The position numbers were made by a program, and so were the translations under genes. Below, piece after piece: positions 30,230 to 42,065 of a DNA stretch of 64,000 nt; the stretch's first letter is position 1; each line of letters starts with the position of its first letter. The DNA comes from Paracyclopina nana (Eukaryota; Arthropoda; Copepoda; Cyclopoida; Cyclopettidae), in assembly GCA_019096065.1 (NCBI GenBank), contig JAGUCH010000002.1:756501-820500 (forward strand), given 5' to 3'. The notes under the pieces were generated by a model. The model was not told the DNA's origin. It made no database searches and saw only the letters and a program-made list of their open reading frames with translations.

Positions 30230-31190
30230 CTTTTTTGGTAAATCCAGATTAGGACCGGATTTTTGCCTGTTCCAGATTTGGGCCAACTTTTACTCACAAT
30301 AGAGTTAGTCCGGATTTTAAGATAATCCCAATTTGGACCAGGTCTAGATAACTCAACATTTTTTAAGCATACGAAGTTTGGACCAACAAAAAAATATCAA
30401 CTTTCTACTTGGATCAAGTTTTAAAAGTGACGCCAGTTCGGACCAACTTTAAGTTACTTCATTTTTGGAACAAGTTCAATTAGTAAATCCAATTAAGACC
30501 AACTTTAAGGTGCTTCATAAATGGGTCAAGTGCAAAAAGTAACTCCAGTTAAGACCAACTTTAAGTTACTTCATAACTGGATCAAGTTTTAAAAGTAACT
30601 CCATTTAAGACCAAATTTAAGTTACTTCATTTTTGGATCAAGTTCTAAAAGTAACTGCAGCTTGGATCAACTTTAAGTTGCTTCATAAATGGATCAAGTT
30701 CTATAAGTAACTCCATTTAAGACCAGCTTTAAGTTACTTCATTTTTGGATCAAGTTCTAAAAGTAACTGCAGCTTGGACCAACTTTAAGTTGCTTCATAA
30801 ATGGATCAAGTTTTAAGGACCAACTTTAAGTTGCTTCATAAATGGATCAAGTTTTAAAGGTAACTACAACTAAGACAAACTTTAAGTAAATTCGATTGTT
30901 GGATGAGTTTTAAAAGTAAGTCCAGCTTAGAGCAACTTTGAGTTGCTTCATAAATGGATGAAGTTCTATAAGTAACTCCATTCAAGACCAACTTTAAGTT
31001 ACTTCATAAACGGATCAAGTTTTAATAGTAACTCCAGCTATGACCAACTTTAAGTTACTCGATAGTTGTATAAATTTCATGAGTAACCCCAGTTAAGACC
31101 AACTTCCAGTTTGTATCAACCTTAAGTTATTCGATATTTCGATCAAGTTTTAAAAGTAGCTCCAGTTTAGAGCGATCTACAAATTCGGTT
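30230..31190. repeat. Tandem repeat, about 56-bp unit
   Basis: A degenerate array whose unit reads CAACTTTAAGTTACTTCATA, then AATGGATCAAGTT, then AAAAGTAACTCCAGTTAAGAC. About 17 units can be followed, with substitutions and some truncated copies near 30810. Flanking DNA to about 31550 carries related short phrases (GATTTGGACCAACTT). It has no coding potential and looks like a local satellite. Confidence 0.8.
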
Positions 31191-33040
31191 CATTAGACAA
31201 TTGTTCCGATCCGGAATAGCTCTTCCGGAGATGTTGAGATTCGAATAAAGTCCACCCCTGAAAAATCTAAGAAGCTCGAGTAATTTAGAATCATGTGCCT
31301 CCATTTTTATAGGCTATTAAGACATATTTTTAATGTCTTAGGAAACTGAATTTAACAATTCCGGATCTGGGCAAAATTAGCGCAAATCCTGATTTGAACC
31401 AAAATCTAGCTCAAATCCAGATTCGACCAACTTGAGTCTGATCCAGCGAATTTGTGACCAGCAAAGTGAACATCCAGATTTGGACCAACTTGAGAATTTG
31501 CGGATTTGGACCAACTTCACAGATTTGCAGATTTGGACCTACTTGCCGAAAATTGTGGTAAAAAAATTCAGTTGTCCTACCTTTAAAAAGGCCAACAAAT
31601 TAATTCATTCCGCTCCGCTTAAACCTTGGGTCCGAAATTCCCCGTTTTAGAGGAAAACTGATTTTGCCATTTTTCAAAATTCAGTTAATTCACAACGAGT
31701 AACACGACAGCTGACTGCACGTTTTTGTTATTGTTTCGTGACTTTCGTCAAACTCGCTTCAGCGTTACCAGAACTGAGTATTTTTTGAGAATTCCATGGG
31801 CGTTTCAGGTAAAAGCCAAATTTAATGACTAATTGTCATTTTTTAACACTATTAGAAGTACATTCAAAAATAGAGAGTTTGATACAGTATTTTGGCATTT
31901 TCCGTCATAATTTGGTTTTTTTGTTGTTTAATAGTTTGGTAGCTATGTTAGAATCAAAACAAACTTTGGCGGAATTTTTCGCGAATTTATATAAATGAAG
32001 TTTACCAAATATTTGGCGTTCCGTCATGGTTTTTTTGGAAGAAAAATTCCTTGATCCGGATTCAAGGTAAGACTTACTAATTTTAAAAAGTAAAGTAAAA
32101 ATGCAAATCGTTAATAAATCGAAATTAGTTATTTACTAAGATAGATGTCCAAGACGGAGTTACTGAGTTAACCGCCTCGGAACATTCGAGCGGAGCGCAA
32201 AGTTTGACTTATTTAACCACAAATTGATTAAAATTAAATGTCACTTTTGTAGGAAAATGAAACTGTTGATATATTGACCTAAAAAATGTCCACTAGAATT
32301 TCTTCTCACAGAATGTCAACAAATGTTTCACGAAATTTAGATCAATGTTAGCGTAATTTAACGCATGTATCAATCAAAATCTCATTTCATCTTTTTCCCA
32401 CTCGAGTTGAATTTTATCACTGTGTGAGAATTCGACACTTAGCTCGAAATCGTAAATCAATCAACTTTTTTAGCAAAGAAGCTGTTTATTATTGCACATC
32501 ATTTACACAAGCATTGTCAGTTACATAATATTGCAACAAAAGTCCCGAAAAATTAACAAAACAATCTACATTCATTTATCACAGTTTTTGAGTTTTCATC
32601 AATTACAGAATGGTAACATGGATAACAAGTCAGTTTAAGTACCTGAATTGGTTTTCCAATTTCAAGCCAGCCTAAATCCTTTGTAAAGAAGTCAAACTTG
32701 ATTTAAAAATCAATTACTTGAATTGGAATTGCAAGCTAAGTTTAAATAGTTTCAAATTTGATTGGATAAATTGGACTTTTAGTGCAGTGAAAATTTCCCT
32801 TCTTGAGCCTTTAAATCTTCTCTCTTAATTTGAAATTAAGTGATCCAACTTTCACTTGAGCAAAGGCGAAAATTACGACTGTCCTAAATGTGTCTTGCAT
32901 AATATAGCTATAGCATGTTTTGATTATTCCCACGCTAAAAATTCAAAGTTTTATATATAGGAGTTGTCCAATTTGAATTTCTCTCTTTGCAAATAAATTG
33001 GCCATTACTGAATCTGATTCCTGGAAGGAAGACAAAAATT
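31191..33040. other. Gene-poor DNA 3' of atonal
   Basis: AT-rich, non-coding. It contains short GATTTGGACCAACTT phrases to about 31550 and otherwise no repeat or frame I can support. The rightmost part probably includes 3'UTR or regulatory DNA of the neighbouring bHLH gene. Confidence 0.45.
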
Positions 33041-33208
33041 TCAGTGCTGCTGAAGACTTTTGTGCTTCTTCTGAGCCAACAATTGTACAGCTTCCAATGA
33101 AGTGTCATGCAAAACTTCACCATTTTGGGCTTTAAATGCACAAGCCAACAAATTGGCCAAAGCTCCAATGTAAGTTTGAGCCAATAGCAGGGTATCAAAT
33201 TTTGACAA
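33041..33208 (-). pseudogene. Partial duplicate of the atonal 3' exon
   Basis: Read on the minus strand, this gives [20 protein letters not shown] and continues to a stop after LQQH. It is nearly identical to the end of the intact gene at 33425-33606 ([20 protein letters not shown], ending in poly-Q). The copy begins inside the bHLH loop/helix 2, so it lacks the basic region and helix 1. Similarity also runs into the 3'UTR (near 33001-33040 against 33385-33424). No acceptor is obvious where the match starts. The frame is intact, so it is a recent tandem fragment or, less likely, an alternative 3' exon. Confidence 0.75.
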
Positions 33209-33424
33209 TTAGTCATGTACTCCGCATACTTAAACCACTTAATTTTCAGTTCAGGTAAAAAATGGGCAAATACTGAACCTGAATTCAAACAATCTAAAGA
33301 AATTGACCTAGACATGTTTAAGCCAATTGTCATCTTTCAAACTGATCAAGTTTTAAAGTTTGCGAGGCTGTAAATAAATTGTGTCCAATACTGAATTGAA
33401 TCTCAGGAAAGTTAAGAAAATGTA

Positions 33425-34901
33425 TCATTGCTGTTGCTGCTGCTGCAGACTTCTGTGCTTCTTCTGAGCCAACAATTGTACGGCTTCCAATGAAGTGTCA
33501 TGCAAAACTTCACCATTGTTGGCTTTACTTGCACGAGCCAACAAATTGGCCAAAGCTCCAATGTAAGTTTGAGCCATTTGCAGGGTTTCAAATTTTGACA
33601 GTTTGTGGTCCGAGCCCAAACTGGGAATGTGCTCTCTTAACCGGTCAAACGCATCGTTTAACCCGTTCATCCTCCTGCGCTCGCGCGCGTTTGCGGCCAC
33701 GCGTCGTTTCTTCAGAATGGCGGGACTTGGTGGGCGTGTCGACTTCTTCCTCCCGCCACGCCCCCTTTTAACCGGAGGCGTATTTGACGACTTTTCAGAG
33801 CGGCTTTCAAGCGTACAATCTGGAAAAATCCATCAAAGAGCGTAATTAATTGTCTCTCAATTTTTTTGTATGGGTTTTGGGGCTCAGGATTTTCGCTTGT
33901 TGCCATCTTTGCATCATTTCAATTGTTAACTGTTCATTAATCAGAGGCCCATTTAGCTTTTCGTTCTGCGGCCACAATAATTGCAACGTTTTCCTCTGGC
34001 TGTTGCAATTATTGCTTTAGAAATCATGATCTATAATAAGCATGGAGGAAGCCAAAGACAAATTATGGGCTCAAGAGTGGAAAACCAGGAGCTAGTTTTG
34101 TTGATTCTTGTTAGTTTAGCATGAATGGCGAATTTGTTCCGGAAATGAGGTGCCATGAAAGAAGCCCAATTATAAAGTATGAAGGTGATACCATTCTCAT
34201 AGCAAGATTTTTTTCTTGGTTCACACAAAAAAATCCTCGTTTCCTAGTTGACGAGAGCCATAAATAACCATTTTCTTTTTGCGCTAATTCTTCATTAGGG
34301 CCATTAAAATTGCTCCAAATTAAGTGAGTTTGCCCACTGGCAAGACTTGAGAAAATTGGCTAATTTGATGCAATTTGCCAACTTTAATTAGACGGATTAA
34401 TTTCGTTTCAAATGCACTACTCATTTCCTACTTTACAATTTGAAGAAATTTGATCGAGTGTGTGGTTAATCTAGAGCTAATTTTTTTGTGTGGGTTTCTT
34501 GACCAAGTTATTTCGCTCGAGCCCAAATTTGCTCCATTTAAATTGTGAAATTATCATTCCTCTTTTTCAAAAGATTGCTAATTTTACAAGTATTGTAAAC
34601 TTGGTTTACCTGAACTGGGAGATGACAAGTTGAGACTGTCTACACTGTTGTCAAGGTAATGGTGTATTATTGGCTGGTCATCAGCTGAGTTATTATTGCA
34701 CCAGCCAAAGTCTGAATGTTGTTGCTGAGACTCATTGATGATCGGATAAAAGTTGGCATGTTGTTCATAAAAGTCATTTTTCTCATCAAACTGAATAACC
34801 TGATGTTGGCTGCCTTCATACTGATGAACTGGATACATATTGGAGTAAGTAGTATTTTCATGAACTGGATTATTGCTGTTGTTATTGTTGTTGTATTCCA
34901 T
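33425..34901 (-). CDS. ato: Atonal-family bHLH transcription factor
   Basis: Proneural factor that binds E-boxes as a heterodimer with a class I bHLH partner and, in flies, specifies photoreceptors and chordotonal organs. Two exons: 34901-34610 and 33819-33425 (228 residues). The N-terminal exon encodes an Asn- and Gln-rich region. The second encodes a basic RGRGGRKK stretch, then [20 protein letters not shown] (basic region and helix 1) and [20 protein letters not shown] (helix 2), closely matching atonal and Atoh proteins. It ends in a short poly-Q run soon after the bHLH, whereas in flies the bHLH is at the very end. The single intron (34609-33820) lies upstream of the bHLH. Assignment to the ato/amos/cato group is secure; which member it is remains open. 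Confidence 0.88.
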
Positions 34902-35670
34902 CTTGATGTTCTAATGTTCAGAATTTTTTTCCCATACTTGATGGTGATTTCAGTGTCCAGCTAGACCGGGATTTTGTGGCCAACTGACGCGCGGTTTTTA
35001 CTTTGGTACTAGCTACTTTACTCACACGTGTTGAAGACATACCTGTGCAAGCCCACCACAACTCACTAGCCGAATGTCTTCCAACATTAAGTAAAACTTG
35101 ATGTGATAGTTATTTGTTAAGTGTGTTAAATAGTTATTAATACATTTCATATTTGGGTATGGAAACAATTTCGTTTTTGGTCACTTGAACAGTTTCAGAG
35201 ACTGAATAAATCTCAGTTTTTGTTGACTGAAATGTGCTTTAAGTTTAATTTTTTAGCTACTGAAACTATTGTTGGCTTTAAACACAAATTTAGTTCAAGA
35301 GGCGGCAATGGTTTCTTAGTACAAAAAATAAAAATTAAAATATTAAAGAAAGTAGTTTAAATGGTGTGAAGCATCCAGTGTTTTATTGACTGAACCTGAT
35401 TCTCTTTTGGAGACCTATACAGTTTCAGTGTTGTAGACTTAAGCAGTATTAAGGTTTGGTGACTCAAACAATTTTAGATTAAGGCTCTGTATTTTTAATA
35501 ATGTCAGTTATGATAACAGGAACACTTTCAGTGTTGGAAACAGAAACAATCTCAGCTTTAGGTTATGCAAAAAATGATAGTTTTGGAGGCCGAAAAGCGG
35601 TGAGTAAGCGTTATTTTTTTCTGTAAATTACGTAAAATTCAATTTATATGAATAATGGCATGATTGAGTA
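34902..35670. other. Intergenic, atonal 5' flank and trypsin cluster 5' flank
   Basis: No coding exon seen. The left part holds the atonal promoter or 5'UTR (not located). The right part leads into the shared promoter block of the trypsin-LNR genes. Confidence 0.45.
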
Positions 35671-35794
35671 CACTTGTAAAAGGTCCTATTCAAAGGATCT
35701 TTTCAAGCTATTAAGTTTCATTACCAATGTTTAGAATAAAATTAAGCCAAATTTTCTCCTAAATTCAAAGACATCTGTGTCTTGAGTATAAAAG
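35671..35794 (+). promoter_or_regulatory. Promoter of trypsin-LNR gene 1
   Basis: CACTTGTAAAAGGTCCTATT at 35671-35690 is followed 116 bases downstream by TATAAAAG at 35787-35794. The ATG lies about 50 bases after the TATA box. The same pair, at almost the same distance, precedes the two sister genes, so both elements are probably functional. Confidence 0.7.
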
Positions 35795-35841
35795 ACTCAG
35801 TGTTCAAGATTCCAAAGCATTCATCTGAAGATTTAGCCACA

Positions 35842-38081
35842 ATGAAGGTAACATTACCCACAATTTTCTTTTCAATATTCATTCTCGAATTATGCTTTTA
35901 AGGTTGCATTTTTGGTGGCTACCTTTGGTGCTCTAGCTTTTGCTAGGCAGCTCGAGCCTAGGCAAATTGAACCAAGAGCTGATGATGTCTGTGGTAAGTA
36001 CTAAAGTCTTCATGTAAATTCACCTTTGCAAACAAGTTAGGGGATTTTTCTTAGCCACTATTCCAAGTTGGATGTCCTCTTCTGTGGACAGAATTGTTGG
36101 TGGTCAAGCTGCTCCGGCTCAAATCCCTTGGCAAGTTTCTATTCGCTCTGGATCTTTCCACTTTTGTGGTGGAACCATTATTAGCTCAAGAACAATCCTG
36201 TGTGCCAGACATTGTTTTGAATCTGGAAGCGCAAACAGTGCAAAGGTAGTGGCTGGTGCTCTCAACCAATCTCCAGCCTCTTCATTTGAACAGGTTTAGG
36301 CTTCAGTTTTATTGGGCCAAAATCATGCTTTGAATGCTGAATATTTGCAGGAAAGATCAATCAGTCAAGTGATTGTCAATAATGAGGCAGGATCCACATA
36401 CAACTCTAACACTTTGGACAATGATGTTGTTCTCTTGATTTTGTCATCTGACTTGACATTCAATGAATATGTCAGGCCTGCTTGTCTTCCACCAACAACT
36501 GGATTCAATCCTGAAAACGAAGGAAAACTGTCAGTTGTCAGTGGATGGGGAACTTTGTCATCTTCTGGTAAGCATGTCTGCGACTTATACTCTTGCTTGA
36601 TTTGTTCATGTCAAGAGCGGCACCAGGAATGCATATTTTCTTGATTTTCAGGCAGCTCGCCCAATACCCTCCAATATGTATCAGTGCCTTTGATGACCAA
36701 TGACCAGTGCCAAGCAACTACTTATGGGAGTGCAATTCTTCCATCAATGGTCTGTGCTGGCATACCTGAAGGCGGAAAAGATTCATGCCAAGGAGATTCT
36801 GGTGGTCCTCTGGTGGTGAAGGATGCGTCCAATACAGCCATTGTGTATGGCATTGTGAGCTGGGGCTATGGATGTGCTGATCCCAACACACCTGGTGTCT
36901 ACTCCAGAGTCACCAAGTTTGTCAATTGGATCTCATCTAAAATGGTAAGATTACCAATTAATTATGTTAGCTGAATGTTCGCTGGCTTTAGTCTGATCAG
37001 AAAAATGGAAACGTTACATGTCTATAGCCTTCAAGACCACAAATCTCAAAATGTAATGATGTAAGGCAGCAAATGCTGCAAAAATTATTTTTTCTTGAGT
37101 TCTATTTTAATGGAAAGATTGAAACTTTAATTTTCTTTATAAGAATTGTTCCTTTAAGCACTTAAGTACATCAAAACGTTGCTCAAACTAAGGTGCTATA
37201 GTTTTTTCTTGTCAGACCTCATAATTTTTTTTCCTCAGGTTGGAACAAAGCCAGTTCCACCAGGATCTAATCCATCACCTACACCTGCTCCTGGCCCAAC
37301 AACTACAACATCTACTCCTGCACCTACACCAGCTCCCACTGGATGTGGCTCTCCACAATGGGCCACTGATGAGTGGTGTGATGATGAAAACAACAATGCT
37401 GGTTGCAACTATGATGGTGGTGCATGTTGTGGACCTAATGTTGATACAACATATTGCTCTGTGTGTGCTTGCTTTCAGACAACTACTACTACAACTACTA
37501 CAACCACCACCACAACCACAACAACTACGACCACAACTACTACAACAACACCCAAAGCACCAACTGGATGTGGTTCACCACAATGGGCAACCGATGAGTG
37601 GTGTGATGATGAGAACAACAATGCTGGTTGTAACTATGACGGGGGTGCATGTTGCGGCACCAATGTACAGACATCGTTTTGCTCAGACTGTGCTTGCCTA
37701 GATCCTAGTGCTACTACACCTGCACCTACACCTGCACCCACAACTTCCCCAGCTGGATGTGGCTCACCACAATGGGCAACCGATGAGTGGTGCGATGATG
37801 AGAACAACAATGCGGGTTGCAACTTTGATGGAGGGGCATGTTGTGGACCCAATGTCCTTACAACCTATTGCTCTGAATGTGCATGCAAGAACCCAACCAC
37901 TACAACCACAACCACAACCACAACCACCCCAGCTGCATCCTGTCCCTTTCCTAGTTGGGTAGGGGACAACTATTGTGATGATGATAACAACAATGCTGGT
38001 TGCAACTTTGATGGAGGAGATTGCTGTGGCCCCAATGTAGATACCACATATTGCAGTCAATGTGCATGCCTTCAACCCTAA
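35842..38081 (+). CDS. Trypsin-like serine protease with four C-terminal LNR domains (gene 1)
   Basis: Secreted protease. Six exons: 35842-35847, 35903-35993, 36055-36293, 36351-36567, 36652-36944 and 37239-38081 (562 residues). A signal peptide (MKVAFLVATFGALAFA) leads to a short propeptide with one Cys (DDVC), cleaved at VDR|IVGG. Catalytic residues are present: His in CARHCF, Asp in DNDVVLL, and Ser in GDSGGP. Asp in [10 protein letters not shown] predicts trypsin specificity for Lys/Arg. The propeptide Cys probably pairs with ACLPP. After the C-terminal helix (FVNWISSKM) the last exon encodes Pro/Thr-rich linkers and four LNRs with eight cysteines each ([19 protein letters not shown] type). 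The last LNR has DGGDCC. First of three tandem genes. Confidence 0.9.
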
Positions 38082-38142
38082 GTGATGGATTTTTCTTATT
38101 TTGCGATTTCTTTGTCATTATGTGATTGCATGTTGATTGTAT

Positions 38143-38183
38143 AATGACATTGACTTCATGCTGAATTAAATGAATTTGCAAGC
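38143..38183 (+). promoter_or_regulatory. Conserved 3'UTR block of trypsin-LNR gene 1
   Basis: ATGACATTGACTTC, an ATTAAA-type polyadenylation signal and GAATTTGCAAGC follow the stop by 60-100 bases. The same order is kept in genes 2 and 3. Confidence 0.6.
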
Positions 38184-38446
38184 TTACCTCCTGCTTTGTA
38201 CTTTTTAGGCTATGGCAAGGAATATGGTTGTTGTCTTATAGTTTTTCCTTTTTTCTTGAATCTTAGCTCTAATTTGGCTGAAATGTATTATATTTTATCA
38301 TACAACGCTTGATTGAATTTAAAGCCTATCACTTATAAAATATAATTAATGTATTAGCCAGATTAATTTTGTGGAACAATTGATTTGTTTGAACTTTATT
38401 ACTAAAATTTGCAATTGAATCTAAAGCTTGACTTGATGCACTTTAA

Positions 38447-38581
38447 CACTTGTGAAAGGTCCTTTTTTTAAAAAATCTCTTCAAGGTCTTGAAATGGATC
38501 CATTAACTGCAGTTAGTAAAAAATTGAGGCTTTTAATTAACTGATTCATTCATTAACACACTTGTGTTTTAAGTATAAAAG
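38447..38581 (+). promoter_or_regulatory. Promoter of trypsin-LNR gene 2
   Basis: CACTTGTGAAAGGTCCTTTT from 38447, then TATAAAAG at 38574-38581, about 48 bases before the ATG. It matches the promoters of genes 1 and 3 in sequence and spacing. Confidence 0.7.
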
Positions 38582-38628
38582 ATTCAATGATCAAACCCTT
38601 GAAGCATTCATCCAAGGATTCAGCAGCT

Positions 38629-41600
38629 ATGAAGGTAACAAAATTGAAAAATCTCAATAAGCCGTTTGACTTCTAATTACAATTTTAGGTTGTGTTATTG
38701 TTGGCCACCTTTGGAGTACTAGCTGATGCTAGGCAAATTGAGCCAAGGCAAACTGAGCCAAGAGCTGATGATGTCTGTGGTATGTATAGGAAACAGTAAA
38801 TAGACCCCATATCTAGCCTAGCGACTAATTTTGTAAGTTTTTGGACGTCTTTCTGCTGCCTAAGTTGGGACGTACGCAAGTATAAAGCTAATTTTTAAAA
38901 GTGCTTCCGGAATTGATTTGCACAATAAAAGTGGCAGTATTGTTTGATGAATTTGGCTACTTTTGGCCTGATATTAAAAGTACATGTCTTGTAACACCAA
39001 TAAGGCACGGGTCAACTACGCTCGCGCGTCCTGACGTCACTACAGCTGAACTGACGTCCGAAAAAATCGGTTCCCCTTTCCTATTGAACATTTCTCATAT
39101 GAGTTTTTTAATTGATCAGAAAGAACATTTCAGCAACTATTCCAAGTTGGATGGCAGGTTCAGTGGACAGAATCGTTGGTGGACAAAATGCTCCAGCTCC
39201 AATCCCTTGGCAAGTTTCAATTCGCTTTGGATCTTCCCACCATTGTGGTGGAACTATCTTAAGCCCAAGAACTATCCTGTGTGCTAGACATTGCTTTGAA
39301 TCTGGAAATGCAAATGGTGCAACGGTTGTGGCTGGCGCTCTCAACAAATTTCCAGCATCAACATTTCAACAGGTTAAGGCTGCATTATTATAGCTTCATT
39401 TATATCTTCAGTGGAACAATACTGTCCTTATTTGTATTTGCCACTTGATGATCTTTCCTACTCATGAGCAAAAAACCCTATATGAGCATCAGATTAGTGT
39501 GTTTTGATATTGATAGTACCTTGGTAGAGTTCTGACCTTAAGACCGGTGGACCTGAGTTCTAATCCCGGTGAGGTCCTTTTTTAATTGAGGGTAGATAGA
39601 AGAAAATTTCACTCACCAACTGTACAATAATGAGCATTATTTCATCACATGTGATGGAAAAAGTCATTATTGTACTGTAGATGCGAGCACATGCCAAATC
39701 TCAGCAAAATGCAAGGATTTTCGCTTCACTGCCGTATGTAGTGAACCCACAGCCAAGTTGACAAAAATGGCCAATTCATGAACTGTTTCAACCAATTATC
39801 TCTTTATTATTCAATCAAGTTCAATTGATGACTGTTGGCCTGCTACTTAATTTACTTTGTTCCACCCAATCTAAAATATGAGAAATACTTTTTTTGGGCT
39901 GTATTTAGTGGAAGCCTAATGCTTTTCTATCTTTTTTTTAGACTAGATCAATTTCCCAGGTGATTATCAACAGTGACGTTGGATTCACGTACAACTCCGT
40001 CACTGCTGACAATGACATCGTTCTCTTGATTTTATCATCTGACTTGACATTCAATGAATATGTTAGACCTGCTTGTCTTCCACCAGCTAGTGGATTCAAC
40101 CCTGAGAATCAAGGAAAATTGTCTGTGGTCAGCGGATGGGGAAGTTTGTCATTCTCTGGTACGTACTTGGTATAGCACCTATAATACAAAAAAGCATGAA
40201 GGCATTTTAGTTTCATAGCTGTTATAATGTAAGTGCATCATGAATACAGATACATTAGAAATGATGTCTCTATTTTGTATTAAAGTATTGCTTTTGTGCT
40301 TCTCTAGGCAGCTCACCCAACACCCTTCAATATGTATCTGTACCGTTGATGACCAATGCACAATGTCAAGCAACAGCCTATGGTAATCAAATCAAGCCCT
40401 CTATGGTGTGTGCTGGTCTCCTGCAGGGTGGTAAAGACTCTTGCCAAGGAGACTCTGGTGGTCCTCTGGTGGTGAAGGATGCATTGTCTAATACTGCCAT
40501 AGTTTATGGTATCGTCAGTTGGGGATATGGATGCGCTGCACCCAACAACCCTGGAGTCTATTCTAGAGTTACTGTATTTGTCAACTGGATAAAGTCAAAA
40601 ATGGTATTAATTGCTAACTGTGATGGCCTATTTAATAGTTGTGTTTATTGATGTAGGTTGGAATTTTGCCAGTTCCACCAGGCTCCAATCCAGCTCCAAC
40701 TACAACTGTTTCTACTACAACCACAACACAAGCATCAAGTGGATGTGGTTCACCACAATGGGCAACTGATGCTTGGTGCGATGATGAAAACAACAATGCT
40801 GGTTGCAATTATGATGGAGGTGCTTGCTGTGGACCCAATGTATTGACCACATTCTGCACCGAATGTCAATGTTTAGACCCTAATGCTCCAAGTGTATGCG
40901 GTTCTCCTCAATGGGCAACTGATGCTTGGTGTGATGATGATAACAACAATGCTGGTTGTAACTATGATGGAGGGGCATGCTGTGGACCCAATGTCTTGAC
41001 TGCATTCTGCAGCACGTGTCAATGTTTAGATCCTAATGCAACAACTACTACAACTACCACCACCACAACAACGCAAGCATCAAGTGGATGTGGTTCACCA
41101 CAATGGGCAACTGATGCTTGGTGCGATGATGAAAACAACAATGCTGGTTGCAATTATGATGGAGGTGCATGCTGTGGACCCAATGTATTGACCACATTCT
41201 GCACCGAATGTCAATGTTTAGACCCTAATGCTCCAAGTGTATGCGGTTCTCCTCAATGGGCAACTGATGCTTGGTGTGATGATGATAACAACAATGCTGG
41301 TTGTAACTATGATGGAGGGGCATGCTGTGGACCCAATGTCTTGACTGCATTCTGCAGCACGTGTCAATGTTTAGATCCTAATGCAACAACTACTACAACT
41401 ACCACCACCACAACAACACAAGCATCAAGTGGATGTGGTTCACCGCAATGGGCAACTGATGGTTGGTGTGATGATGAAAACAACAATGCTGGTTGCAATT
41501 ATGATGGAGGTGCATGCTGTGGACCCAATGTATTGACCACATTCTGCACCAATTGTCAATGTTTAGATCCTAATGCTCCAAGTGGATGTGGTTCTCCACA

Positions 41601-41727
41601 ATGGGCAACTGATGCTTGGTGTGATGATGATAACAACAATGCTGGTTGCAACTTTGATGGAGGGGCATGTTGTGGACCCAATGTCTTAACAGATTTTTGC
41701 ACTGAGTGTGCATGCAAGAATCCTTGA
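38629..41727 (+). CDS. Trypsin-like serine protease with six C-terminal LNR domains (gene 2)
   Basis: Six exons with the same plan as gene 1: 38629-38634, 38689-38779, 39134-39372, 39942-40158, 40308-40603 and 40657-41727 (639 residues). Signal peptide, Cys-containing propeptide, VDR|IVGG activation site, His in CARHCF, Asp in DNDIVLL, Ser in GDSGGP, and Asp in KDSCQ for trypsin specificity. The protease domain has one extra residue (KDALSNTA) relative to the sisters. The last exon encodes six eight-cysteine LNRs arranged as three pairs separated by poly-Thr linkers. The pairs repeat exactly every 345 bases, which shows recent internal duplication. All six have DGGACC rather than DGGDCC. Its third intron is long (569 bases) and holds a tRNA-like sequence and a hairpin. 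Confidence 0.9.
39513..39583 (+). repeat. tRNA-like sequence (tRNA-derived SINE head or tRNA pseudogene)
   Basis: TAGTACCTTGGTAGAG resembles an internal A-box and GAGTTCTAATCCC resembles a B-box. They are about 40 bases apart, and the sequence ends in GGTCC and six T, like a Pol III terminator. The middle (GACCTTAAGACC) could form an anticodon loop, but its stem pairs poorly. The 5' end does not complement the 3' end, so a functional tRNA is unlikely. It lies inside intron 3 of gene 2. Confidence 0.45.
39622..39675. repeat. Nested perfect inverted repeats (hairpin)
   Basis: GTACAATAATGA at 39622-39633 pairs exactly with TCATTATTGTAC at 39664-39675. Between them lies the 14-base palindrome CATCACATGTGATG (39643-39656). 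It follows the tRNA-like element by 40 bases and could belong to the same transposed unit. Confidence 0.6.
40731..41727 (+). repeat. 345-bp higher-order repeat in the LNR exon of gene 2
   Basis: The phrase AGCATCAAGTGGATGTGGTT starts at 40731, 41076 and 41421, exactly 345 bases (115 codons) apart. Each unit encodes two LNRs and a poly-Thr linker. The first two units are almost identical at the DNA level; the third has diverged. Confidence 0.9.
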
Positions 41728-41803
41728 ACTGAAAATAATTGATTTTCAATGTTATGAATATTTCTTAATGTCTTATTCATTATTTAATACTATCTGCTGT
41801 GAA

Positions 41804-41844
41804 TAATGACTTTGACTTGTGAAGAAATATATGAATTTGCAAGC
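41804..41844 (+). promoter_or_regulatory. Conserved 3'UTR block of trypsin-LNR gene 2
   Basis: ATGACTTTGACTTG and, downstream, GAATTTGCAAGC, as in the two sister genes. Confidence 0.55.
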
Positions 41845-41859
41845 ATTTCTTCCTTATTT

Positions 41860-42065
41860 GTAATATTATTATTTTTTGGAGTAACTTAGCATAAAACATT
41901 ACTATGTCTGCCCATTTCAAATACTGCACTAATAAATTCGGCAAAGATTTGGCTCCATATTTCGTGTTAGTTAAGATCCTATCCGAAGATAGAAAATGCT
42001 CAATGATAGCCCTTATTATTAGTTGTTTGACTTTCAAAGTTTGAACAGAAGCTTAGGCCATCAAA
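41860..42065. other. Intergenic spacer between trypsin-LNR genes 2 and 3
   Basis: AT-rich, no coding exon. It ends at the shared promoter element of gene 3. Confidence 0.4.

Noticed and set aside
37240-37962. Alternative-frame translations of the LNR exons, rich in Q, L and H
   Set aside because: Frame shadows of the Thr/Pro-rich and LNR repeats.
39513-39583. Functional tRNA gene
   Set aside because: The A- and B-box-like parts are present, but acceptor and anticodon stems do not pair, so only a tRNA-derived remnant is claimed.
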